Below, piece after piece: positions 49,401 to 59,019 of a stretch of DNA of 64,000 bases. Source of the stretch: Saxidomus purpurata (taxonomy: Eukaryota > Mollusca > Bivalvia > Venerida > Veneridae); assembly GCA_022818135.1 (NCBI GenBank), contig JAFMSR010000016.1, positions 42,446,241 to 42,510,240 on the forward strand. The letters are read 5' to 3'. The notes under the pieces were generated by a model. The model was not told the DNA's origin, did not search any database, and was given only the letters and a program-made list of their open reading frames with translations. Every line of letters starts with the position of its first letter. Positions within the stretch are counted from its first letter, which is position 1. A program made the position numbers and the translations under genes.

Positions 49401-50253
49401 TTATATTTTCAGTACCGTATACGACGTCCTCAAGTGGATTCTGAGCCGCTCAGTATGCATTTGTAATAACCCAGAGCAAGATTTAAAGCATATTAAAGGA
49501 AATGTGTTTATTTGTAATCGACAAGGAGAGACAGTAATTTATCTTAGACAAAGGGTCGACTATATTGCAAGAAACTGAGTTTAATTCCAAACTATAAAAG
49601 TAGAGCCAACGAACGGGACCAGAATATCTTTGATCTGATCTTATAATTGACCTCCTGCTTAAATTTATCAGTAGTGTATGAGCTCGATAAAAATCTGTTG
49701 TAGATTATATAAATGTACTCCTATTTAGATACTGACTGTAAATAGCTTATTCTGTACCATACAATAGCAGTAATGTTTTTGTTATTTTTGGTGACAAACA
49801 TGTACACGTTTTGACTCATTTACAAAACATTCTTTATACGGTAACGTGTTGTAATATCTTAAATGTTAAAAAATAGCTAAGGATAAATTTTCTAAGACAC
49901 TAAAATCATGGAATAATTAGGGCGAATTCATATACATGTGCCAGTATATGTGGATTAGTGTACTATTAAAATAAGTGTAAAACAGATGTAAACTTTACAA
50001 ACCTTGTGTCATGTGACAAATTGTTTAGGGAATATGGTATTTACTGAATAAAAGTATGTATGTTTATTATACCGGCTAAGACTTTTTTGACGATTATTTA
50101 TCAACTAATTTTTCTTTTATTTTTATGTTAACATCAAGTCCAAGATTGATAACTAAAGACATTATTAATTTCATGTGAATTTTGAATGCATTTACATTGA
50201 GAAATGATAATTATAAGTAACAGCAGCGCTTCTATCTGTGTATGTAAGACCAT
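46440..50253. other. IR2 spacer, no gene recognised
   Basis: AT-rich DNA. A tRNA-like, SINE-type segment is at 46690-46800. Otherwise only short frames that look like chance, such as 48373-48721 minus. Confidence 0.45.
46690..46800 (-). mobile_element. Possible tRNA-derived SINE head
   Basis: On the minus strand it reads 'gggcagtggtagcccgttc' (A box like) and 'cccgggttctcacc' (B box like), followed by 'cttaggcaaggca'. The B box is imperfect. Confidence 0.4.
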
Positions 50254-52658
50254 GCTTTAATATAATGCCGCTTTTGTTAATATATGTTGTTTTCAAGATG
50301 AGGTATTCCATGTAAAACTTAATACATGTAAATAATGGGTCAAATGACTTGTAAAGTATCATCAATTTAATATATAAAAATCAAGTATATTGAATTGTAA
50401 AGAATGTTACAAGTGTACCAATTTGTTTAGTTCTGCAAATCGAGTGGTCAACGCAAAACTAGTCTTATTGTACATTGTATATAGAAATAGAAGCAGATAG
50501 TATAGTTTCGCTTTTTGCCCTCGAAATATAATGGTATTTTATATTCTAAATTGTTATGACTGCATATAAGGCTATGCTTGCTTGATCTGTTAGTCAAAAT
50601 ACAATTAAAACTGTGATACTGTACAAAGTTTGACACAAACAAATGTTTTACAGATAGACAGGTAGGCTTTGCAGTTCCGTTTAACTTTTGTAAAATGAAC
50701 ATTTAAAGTTGATCTGCTTACCAAGAATGTTATCAGCAATGCGGTGTGAAGGTATTAGGTACGCTGTAACTACATCTTAAAACCATAATTTTATTTGACA
50801 AGGAAGATATCCAATCTGCTTTTTTGTAGAAGAAGTGAACGAATTCACAGAATGTGTGTTTTATTATATGTTCTAACTCACTTCTATTGATTAACGACAT
50901 AAAAACAAATGTCGGTAAGCAATATATTACAATTTTGACCATTTCTTTGGCCGATCAAATGTAGTCTCTGTATGTAAAATGGTATATCATTTTAAATATT
51001 GAGAATGTTAAGCTGTGTTTCCCTGACTCTTAGATATGCTATCGAGTCGACTGTGAATGGAAAACGCGCATATGTTCTGGTACAGTATATTGTTAAGAAG
51101 GTCAAAATATGTAGAAACGGAACTGATTAAAGGATAAGTAAATTATATGATATGGTATAGACTAACTTAAAACCAGAACAGAAAATGTATGTATTAACTT
51201 ATTTTTTTAACATCAGGTTTAAGTAATGCAATGTGATCAACTTAATCACAACTTGGTATCGTAACACTTTTACGAATGTTCATAAGTTGCATGACACGCG
51301 TGCATAGAATCCAGCAAAGTAAATTTGGAAAAAAAACCACTAGATAACAGTATTTAATGACTTTAAAACAAAGACAATCTGTAAAATATTTACGTCATAT
51401 GTGTCAACTTTCCACTTTTGGAATAACAAACTAGGACAAATTGGTGTTCTGGTGTAATCGATATGGTGTTAAAAAAAATTTTTTTTTTTTTAAAAAAAAA
51501 CAAAAGGATCTGCAGATTAGTAAAACCTTTTTGGATCGATTGGATTTATTCAATCGTATCCAAAGTTAACAGAGTATTTCAGACCCTTACGGCCGAACTC
51601 TTAACCCAATTGTTTTGTCGAATACGACTGAAAAGTAGTTCTATATATTCAATGAAATAAAAAGAATTGTAATGCATTACCTTGTATTCTGTTTTCATTA
51701 TGATGTATTGATGAATACATGTAAAACATTAAGAATTACTAAAAATCAAAGAGGTATCTGTTCTGTACTTAGAACTAGTTTCCTACGCGGTTTTGGTCAG
51801 AACAGTTTTCTAAGTCAGACCGGAGACACTAAAAGACACCTAGTCAGGCCGAATAATGTGTCTTATATCCGATGTTATGTTTGTGATCATAAACTATCGG
51901 AACATGCTTATACGTTATGGAACCACTAGGTACTCTTGAATTTTAAATTACAAAACTCGGAATTCAACATAAAAAAACGATTTTTTTTGTAACTTGCCAA
52001 CGCCTCTATCATCAAAAGTGCTCGGCCTGACTAGTTGTCATTTAGTGTCTCTAAAGGTTTTCCGAAAAACTAGTCTAATATACGCCTTCTTGCGTTAAGG
52101 TATAAAACTGAAACTTATCAGCAAATTAACTCTACAGAGGCACTTGTAGATGTCTTTTTGAAATATGACAACATATTTTTATGCTTTAAACACGTTGTAA
52201 TTGTTGTATTTTATGTAAATGCGTGGTTCGAAAATGGTACGAAAATGTCCGCATTTCGGCGAAGTCGATTCGTACCTGGGTACGAATAACTGTAAGAAAT
52301 CACATAGATCTACATATCATAACTACGGTTTTTTAAATATAGACAAATGCAATAATCTAAATGGAAAATCAAATTCATTTCTCTGGATTATGCTGTCATT
52401 TACAATGACAATCATAACAAATATTAACTCAATATGAATTGTAACAAAAACTTTCAAACTTTACCAAAGTAGGAAAATGAATTAATATAAGTTTTCTTTG
52501 AAAGCTTATTTTCAGACTCCAGTTATATTGTTACACCTTTGTACTATGTATGTATATATATACATTGTATTTTCGAGAATAAATATTGTTTAAACTAAAC
52601 TTTACCACGATTCTTTTGCTACACTAAATTTTGGTGTGTACATTCATACATACATTAA

Positions 52659-53077
52659 AGTGACATTATCGGCATGTTTTTCAAGTAAAAATCCAGCTTT
52701 ATATGGTGTGTGTACAAAAGCGTAGAGGAAATAATAGCTTTTAACCCAATACACCAAACTCTTCACGCTACCAGTATGAAATAATAACTTTCCAAATATT
52801 GATTTTTTATTTGACTGGGAGAGTCAATTTAAGAAAAGAACAACTGCATGCAGGAGTTGCTTCCCTTCCACTGCCGCAAATTCTACCAACATCAACAACG
52901 ACACAATCAACTATCATTTCATCAGTCCGATTTTTTTATATCTAAAGCACCAACTTCAAATACCAATGCGGCATAATCATTAATTTAACACATTTAAATG
53001 AACAGCAACCAAAAATTGCTTTTATAAAACTGTCACCAAAAATACACTATGTGCAGTAAGATGCGCATAATGTCACT
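52659..53077. mobile_element. Intact TTAA-flanked MITE, ~420 bp
   Basis: Termini AGTGACATTATCGGCAT and its near-complement are flanked by TTAA at 52655-52658 and 53078-53081. It is the uninterrupted version of the MITE that the Penelope-like element split at 1570-9926, which lets the empty site of that insertion be read directly. Confidence 0.88.
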
Positions 53078-53204
53078 TTAATTATATAGGAACATAATAA
53101 TCATCATAATCATCATAATCATCATCATTATTACTTGTTACGCAGTACTGCTAGAGTCTAGTATATGTTAAATATGAAAGATATCTAAATTCTTTTATGT
53201 CTGG

Positions 53205-53345
53205 GAGCTATCTAGGTTCTACCCAGGTGCCCGCTCGTGACTGAAATAATGCCAGAATTGGCACCCAGTGTCTTCCTCCTCCATGAAAGCTGGACGTTGC
53301 AATATGACCTTAGCTGTTGAGTGCGACGTTAAATCCGAATCAATG
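53205..53345 (+). repeat. Dispersed SINE-type tail
   Basis: It contains 'aggtgcccgctcgtgactga', 'cttcctcctccatgaaagct' and 'gagtgcgacgttaaatcc', wording that recurs at the 3' ends of short retroposons in molluscs. No promoter head is visible here. Confidence 0.45.
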
Positions 53346-54124
53346 AATTGGCACAATACAATCAACCCTATGGGCATATCCCATAACTTTTGAATGGCAT
53401 TAAAAGTTGTTCAAACTATGAATTTTCAGATCAGTTTTGTCAAAATCCATTTCTCAGTTACCATTCACAGCTTAATACTTTATAGGGTAGTTGAACATAG
53501 TCACTGAATGCAAAATGTAAGCACATGGGTTCCTATCTCAAAAGTAAAGTTTACACAAATGGTTAAAGGTCAAAATTTGTGGACAGTTGTGTCTCCAGTT
53601 TATAACTTTACTCGTGCAAGGGTGTCCTGATATTTACACATGTGATGTGTACAATCTGTGTTGTCCTGATATTTACACATGTATGTGTGCAGACTGTGTT
53701 GTTCAGAGACAATCGATCCTCCAGCACTTTCAGTCCTTTGATTTTATTAGTTTGGCAAACAGATATTGGAGAAGAACAAAATCAAAGACGATGTACAGAT
53801 TGTCAAAAGAACATGTTGTTTTCACTGTATAACGTTTTATGTGCGTATATAACAGGAAACAAGAAGTATTTCACTAACACCATGTCTGCATGTGTCGAAA
53901 TACGATTATACCTAATAGAAAAGAAAATAGATATAGTTGTATATTCATCTACATTCAGACTGGTTGCTCATAGGATAGATGTCAATTTTAGAACGAGGAT
54001 CTATTAAGCGTAACAATCGGTCCTTGATTTTACTCAAAATATATATTTAGAAATGATATATATGTCATAAAATGTTTGTGATATGAAAGAGTGTTGTCTT
54101 TCCGCTGATTCTGTGCTCAAAAGT

Positions 54125-54620
54125 GAGTTATTGTAATCGGACGATAGTCGTCGTCTGTCTGTCTCTGTGTGTCACTATCCACACTTTTCTTGTAAACACA
54201 CTAGATGCCACATTTTATGAAAACTGGTAAGAATGTTAGTCTTGATGTTGTCTAGGCCAAGTTCAAAACTGGATCACATGCGGTCGAAATCTGGGTCAAA
54301 TGGTTAAATAATAGAAAAACCTTTTGAACACACTAGCGGCTATATATGATCTTCATAAAATTTGTAAAATGTGTTTCTTGATGCTCCATGTGCCAAGTTC
54401 ATAACTGGCTTTCGTAGGATGAAAATTAAGTTAGAAACTGGGTAACATTAGATCCAAAAATATGTCACCCATATTAACCCGCATTTTGCAAAAATGTTGG
54501 AGTGTGATATTGTTAATAATATTTTGGTTAAGTTTGAATCTTAGTGGTTACGTTCGGCCTAAACACTAGGTCACCAGGTCAAAAGTTATTATAACAGTTA
54601 TTACAAATACAACCTTGCAT
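54125..54620. repeat. Dispersed bivalve-type repeat, IR2 right
   Basis: Inverted twin of 43040-43545, beginning with the 'cgtctgtctgtctctgtgtg' end and running to 'aggtcaccaggtcaaaagtt'. Confidence 0.6.
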
Positions 54621-54777
54621 GCCTAAACCGTTTGGCCAAACAAATATATATTAATTAAATAAAAGCATGCCTCAGGCATCTATTACGCTCAGTGTGGAAG
54701 TGCAACAAATGTGAATACAACCGCCACCACCAACAACACTAGAAAGCCGAAAAATCACTTTCTTTTCACAAATTATT

Positions 54778-55400
54778 GTGATTTATGCCATCATTGGTGT
54801 TTCTATTTTTCATCTGAGTTTTCATTCGCCGGACAAAGAATTGTTGCTTGTGTTGTTAAGTAACTCTGGGTTACATTCTACCGACGCCAGGCTTGAATTG
54901 TTTGAAACCCCCCAAGCCGCTGGGATCATAAATTCGTTTTGCATCACCGTACTCAGTGACAGTTACATGACTTTGTTGCCTCGCAATAGTTGAGAGGCGC
55001 ACATTGGAGTCATCTTCTATCCAAATCTCCGTGTCACGTTAGGAGCAAAAACCAGCGACTCATTTGTTATCTATCCGCAAGATCCCGATCCGTTTCCTTA
55101 TGGGGTGGATCTCAATGTTGGATGTAATTATTTGTTCGGTTCTGGTCTGAAATAACCTCGTTGGAGACATAAAAGCGCCATTGTTAAGAGTAGTGCCGTT
55201 CACAGGAGGGCCGTGTTAACCACCATCATCAAGAATATGTCAACCATTACCAAGTCAAAGCTTGATGAAATAGGGATCAATATAAGGAGCGATTTGGGAT
55301 AAATCGTTCAGTTCGTTAGTGGCAAGTCAATGGTCAAGTTGAATTCAAAGTGCGCCTCGACCTGCTCCCTGCGGCGGCCAACAATCTAAATAAGGTGATT
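54778..55400 (+). pseudogene. Unidentified coding remnant in the IR2 right arm
   Basis: Twin of 41840-42890. 54778-54993 encodes the same FHLSFHSPDKELLLVLLSNS and FETPQAAGIINSFCIT segments. About 320 bp present between this segment and the next on the left arm (roughly 42290-42640) is missing here, and the GGGG-rich part is also shortened. Family unknown. Confidence 0.4.
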
Positions 55401-56474
55401 GCTGAACAAAAAAATTAGAATCCCCATCCGACGAGCAGAGGTCAAAACCTTCACAAATTCATGCTATCCCATTCATCACTTTCAATTAAAAAATAACTAA
55501 TGAAGTTGATGCTATCTTAACGTACATTAAAATTAATTTAAGAAAATTTGTGATGCAATTTGGCTAAAAAAACAAAAAGGTGAAAGTAAGAAAAAGGTTG
55601 CTGACACTTTTTTCCTATATTTGTTGAAATGGCGTCTATGTGCTTTGTATTTTATATAATAATTCAAAATGTCTTTCTTTCTTAGGTGTTATTACCTTAA
55701 AAAGGAACGTACGTTATTGAAGTACAAGCTGATATGGTTGCTACACCTACGGTTGAATCTGAAGCAAAAAGGGCAATATCTGGAATAATTCAATAAATGT
55801 TAAAGCTCAGCTATAGCCAAATCCCCATTATATTTTCGAATTAAATAAATATTCTCATCGAATGTAGTTAGCCATTACATTTTAAATTCATTTCGACAAT
55901 AGTTATTAAATGTCTAATTTGTTCCTTGAAGAATGCGTCTTAAGTATATAATGCAAAGCACCATCGCATTTTGTAAAATACGTCTCTGTTAGTTAAAGTT
56001 ACAAAAGAAAATCTAACAGTAAAGCTTTTTAAAATTAGACATATGGGGAATCAACATAACGTAAATATACTATCAGAGCAAAGCATATGAAAATGTGGAT
56101 GATCATCTACATATTCTCGGTCATCTGCTCCTTCTTTCTCTTTTATGTAACAATATATTTATTTGTGTATTGAAAACCCAATTTTGCGAATGATAATCTT
56201 ATTTTATATCTTTTGTTCATGCAACAGAATGTATGATATAAATAAAGTCATTAGTTTGCACGTATCAATGTGTCACAGGGACAATATGTCTGTGCCAGAG
56301 TGTATGTTATTGTCTATGTGTAGTATTGTCGTTTGTGTCTCTTATGTGTATGTATATGTTCGTGTCCTCTTTTTCTTCTCATTATTCATATCATTAGTCA
56401 TATCATTTTCCATCTCATAACAACGATGACGGGCCTCACTCACTTTCATCTGACGATAATCACGTGCACCTATG

Positions 56475-56815
56475 CGCCTGCGCACTGATAATAGAGATTC
56501 TAAAGGCGAGAGCCGTGTTTTTCTTTTCTCTCTGAGAATTGTTATTGTTTTAGTGCCTGCGTGTATTTACAGGTAAAATATGGTTGTCAGTAACTCATTT
56601 ATATTCATTGCATTCATGTCTATGTCGTATTATACACTTCGTGTGGATTGTTTTTGCATTATTTTGATGCGCACTGATAATAGAGATTCTAAAGGCGAGA
56701 GCCGTGCTTTTCTTTTCTCTCTGAGAATTGCCATTGTTTTAGTGCCTGCGTGTATTTACAGGTATAATCCTCACTCTCCTTCTCCCTAAATGAGAACTCA
56801 CGAGTATCCGTGACA
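56475..56815 (+). repeat. LTR-like segment with a 100-bp internal duplication
   Basis: 'gcgcactgataatagagatt...tgtatttacaggta' occurs at 56475-56576 and 56669-56767 with few changes. The segment ends in 'ccgtgaca' at 56815, followed by 'tttggtggccagtgtggggg', which has the position of a primer binding site. I read it as the 3' part of an LTR of a related but different family from the two LTRs that follow. Confidence 0.55.
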
Positions 56816-56928
56816 TTTGGTGGCCAGTGTGGGGGACTGTGACTGGATATATACTTCGAGATCATGTTTACCTTGTTCTCTTAACCCGTACGAAATTCGA
56901 GGACGAATTTCAATATAGTGGGGAAGTA

Positions 56929-57071
56929 TGTCACAGTTCGGACTTAGTTCACAATTGGGGCGAATATGTGTAAGCGTCGTCGGTAGCTCAGTCGGTAGAG
57001 CATTCGCCCTGTAAGCGAAAGGCCCCGGGTTCGGGCCCGGTCTGGCTGCACGTTTTTCTCACCCTGTGACA
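56929..57071 (+). repeat. 143-bp LTR containing a tRNA-like gene
   Basis: It starts TGTCACAG and ends CTGTGACA, with complementary ends. A purine tract precedes it and a primer binding site follows. A tRNA-like sequence occupies half of it (56977-57048). Confidence 0.75.
56977..57048 (+). tRNA. tRNA-like gene in LTR (anticodon TGT)
   Basis: D arm 'gctcagtcggtagagc', anticodon arm ttcgc-cctgtaa-gcgaa, and T arm with B box 'ggttcgggccc' (one change from consensus). A T5 run follows at 57053-57057, a Pol III terminator. The acceptor stem (tcgtcgg / tctggct) pairs poorly, so charging is unlikely. The 5' half resembles tRNA-Lys. Its likely role is an internal Pol III promoter. Confidence 0.6.
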
Positions 57072-57092
57072 TTTGGCGCCCAACGAGGGACC
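57072..57092 (+). promoter_or_regulatory. Primer binding site, tRNA-Lys type
   Basis: 'tggcgcccaacgagggac' begins two bases after the LTR end. It resembles the complement of the 3' end of tRNA-Lys, the usual primer for PBSs starting TGGCGCCC. Confidence 0.7.
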
Positions 57093-57122
57093 GTGACTGG
57101 ATATATACTTCGAGATCATGTT

Positions 57123-57187
57123 TGTATGCTAGTGTGTGTTGGTAGTGTATATATGTGTGTGTACATGATTGTGTCGTGTGTGTGTGC

Positions 57188-57254
<67 letters not shown>

Positions 57255-57352
57255 GGTGGTGTGCACTTCTGGGTGCTGTGGGGTTCGTTTTGGGGAGGCT
57301 GCGTTTTTGGTACGTGGCGTTCCCTGTTTGATATTATTATTATTATTTTTTT
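57123..57352 (+). mobile_element. Small retroposon copy E with long GT tract and ATT tail
   Basis: Same family as 6680-7046 but 5'-truncated at 'gtatgctagtgtgtg'. It has a (GT)n tract of about 75 bp and a tail 'gatattattattattatt'. It inserted between 'catgttt' and 'actttgttctc', which are continuous in the neighbouring TRIM unit. The (ATT)n tail supports LINE-type priming. Confidence 0.8.
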
Positions 57353-57395
57353 TTACTTTGTTCTCTTAACCCGTACGAAATTCGAGGACGAATTT

Positions 57396-57594
57396 CAATA
57401 TGGTGGGGGAGTATGTCACGGTTCGGACTTAGTTCACAATTGGGGAGAATATGTGTAAGCGGCCCGGTAGCTCAGTCGGTAGAGCATTCGCCCTGTAAGC
57501 GAAAGGCCCCGGGTTCGAGCCCCGGTCTGGCTGCACACTTTTCTCCCCAATTGTGAACTAAGTCCGAACCGTGACATACTCCCCCACCATATTG
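57396..57594. repeat. Perfect 53-bp inverted repeat around a tRNA-like gene (LTR fold-back)
   Basis: 57396-57448 is the exact reverse complement of 57542-57594. The arms include 18 bp of the purine tract region and 35 bp of LTR (TGTCACGGTTCGGAC...). Between them lies the tRNA-like gene 57461-57533. In the LTR at 56929-57071 only the outer 8 bp are inverted, so here the right half was replaced by a copy of the left half, purine tract included. Confidence 0.9.
57461..57533 (+). tRNA. tRNA-like gene in fold-back LTR (anticodon TGT)
   Basis: A full 73-nt cloverleaf can be drawn: acceptor ggcccgg / tctggct (one mismatch, two G-T pairs), D arm 'gctcagtcggtagagc', anticodon arm ttcgc-cctgtaa-gcgaa, 5-nt variable loop, and T arm ccggg-ttcgagc-cccgg. 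The B box is consensus (GGTTCGAGCCC). A T4 run follows at 57539-57542. By anticodon it is Thr(UGU), but the 5' half is closest to tRNA-Lys. It could be a functional Pol III unit; whether it is aminoacylated is doubtful. Confidence 0.65.
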
Positions 57595-57609
57595 AAGTTT
57601 GCTTTTGAT

Positions 57610-58775
57610 ATGTCAGTGTATATTAGTATGGAGCAAGATAATGCAACATCACAAACTGTTGAGAGACGTGATGAAGTAGATCTTGATTTTTGTATACAGC
57701 GTGTACTTATGTCTGGGTATACGATTGACACCGCTCGTAATACTCCAGATAGGGCTCCAGTGCATTCTGACAGTAGGTTTGGTACACCAACTCCAGATAG
57801 AGAGCTCCGTAGCTTGTTTGACCGACCTCCGCCTGTTTTGTCCCCTTACAATGCACGCACTTCACTTGAAGGTGGCCCTTCACAAAATATTGATAGACGT
57901 GTTAGTCATGATTTTTTAGACCAGGGTATGACACTACACCAAACTATTCACCACCTATTGATCGAAGTCGCAGGCGTGTTTCCTTTAGTACTGCACTTCA
58001 GGATACACCCTCCTATTCTAAGCATCCAGCAAAGCAGACCAGTGACATCCCATATCGGTCTTGTGGTCCAGATACTCCAATGGGCACTCGGTCGTCTGAC
58101 ACTATACCTCCCCCTGTTTATTCACCACATACATTTTCCAGTCCTGCTTATGGTGCACCTCCACATAGACTTCCTAAACTTCCACAGTTTTCTGGAGAAC
58201 TTAAGAAAGAGGATGTTGAGTTTGTAGTTTGGAAATATGAAGTGAATTGTCTCCTTAAAAGTGGAATTTACTCGGAATACTGCATTCTTGAGTCCATAAG
58301 AAACAGTCTGAAGGGTAAAGCAAGGTCTGTATTGCTTCATTTGGGTGAATGGGCAACAGTTCCTGAGATCATGAGGGAAATGGATGCCACTTATGGTAAT
58401 GTTGGAACTACTGAGAGACTTAAGGAGCAGTTCTATTCAGCTAGCTAAGGAGAGGGTGAGTCACTTGTAGACTATAGCCTAAGATTAGAACATCTGCTCT
58501 GCAATTCTCAGATGGATCAGGATAGAGAAGATATGTTGTGCAACCGTCTTTGGTCTGGTTTACGAGACCAGGATTTGAAGAATGCGACTCGCTATAAGTT
58601 TGAGTCTGTGCAGGATTACACCAGGTTGAGAAGGGAATTGATACAGGTAGAAGAAGACATGAAGGCGGTACAGACGGTAAGGGCTGATAAAGGTAAAGTT
58701 GTTTCTGATACAGGAAGAAGTGATTCCAGCAGGTATAAGGAGCCAGATGCCAGACAGATGACTCAAGGCTTTTGA
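57610..58775 (+). pseudogene. Ty3/gypsy gag
   Basis: An ATG at 57610 or 57628 (MEQDNATSQTVERRDEVD) begins a gag with a Pro/Ser-rich N-terminus. After a frameshift near 57930-57960 comes a capsid region: LPKLPQFSGELKKEDVEFVV, VNCLLKSGIYSEYCILESIR, SLKGKARSVLLHLGEWATV, ATYGNVGTTERLKEQFYSAS. An in-frame TAA at 58446 probably replaces a Gln codon; the frame then continues ESLVDYSLRLEHLL and LCNRLWSGLRDQDLKNATRY. It resembles the Ty3-type gag capsid related to PNMA/Arc proteins. No zinc knuckle was seen; a coiled, basic stretch follows in another frame (58772-59008). Confidence 0.8.
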
Positions 58776-59019
58776 AGGAAATGCAGGAACTGACTGCACA
58801 GATGAAAACTCTCAATACCAGAGTTAGTAGAATTGAGAAGGAATTAGAAGAGGCCAAGATGAATAGAAAAAGGTCTGGATGGGGAAACAGAGGCTCTGGA
58901 AACAGGAATCAGGACAAGGGTACTGAAACAGGAACCACCAAGACAGAACCCACCTCTCAAGACACCAAAGGTTTAAACAAGCAAGATCCTCCCACGAAGG
59001 GCCAGTAGGAGGATTGCCT

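Larger units (their letters stand above)
51530..53745. other. 2.2 kb insertion in the IR2 right arm
   Basis: Absent from the left arm. It is composite: a fold-back around 51816-52062 (arms share the complement of 'cggcctgacta' and 'agtgtctc'), AT-rich DNA, an intact TTAA MITE (52659-53077), an ATC/ATA microsatellite (53096-53131), a SINE-type tail (53205-53345) and a short 'gtcctgatatttacacatgt' duplication (53623, 53664). No terminal repeats of the whole insert were found. Confidence 0.75.
50254..56270. repeat. IR2 right arm, enlarged by a 2.2 kb insertion
   Basis: Inverted partner of 40959-45191. It is longer because about 51530-53745 has no counterpart in the left arm, where 'ccaaactaataaaaaaaggtt' is continuous. 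The loss of identity relative to IR1 indicates an older event without ongoing gene conversion. Confidence 0.9.
56816..57413 (+). mobile_element. TRIM-like mini LTR retrotransposon cluster
   Basis: Two internal regions have the same minimal layout: PBS, 'gtgactggatatatacttcg', 'agatcatgttt', then directly 'ttgttctcttaacccgtacg', 'aattcgaggacgaatttcaa' and a purine-rich tract (gtggggaagta or ggtgggggagta) before the next LTR. They occupy 56816-56928 and 57072-57413, the second enlarged by a small retroposon. No coding sequence lies between PBS and polypurine tract, as in terminal-repeat retrotransposons in miniature (TRIMs). They share LTR 56929-57071. Confidence 0.7.
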
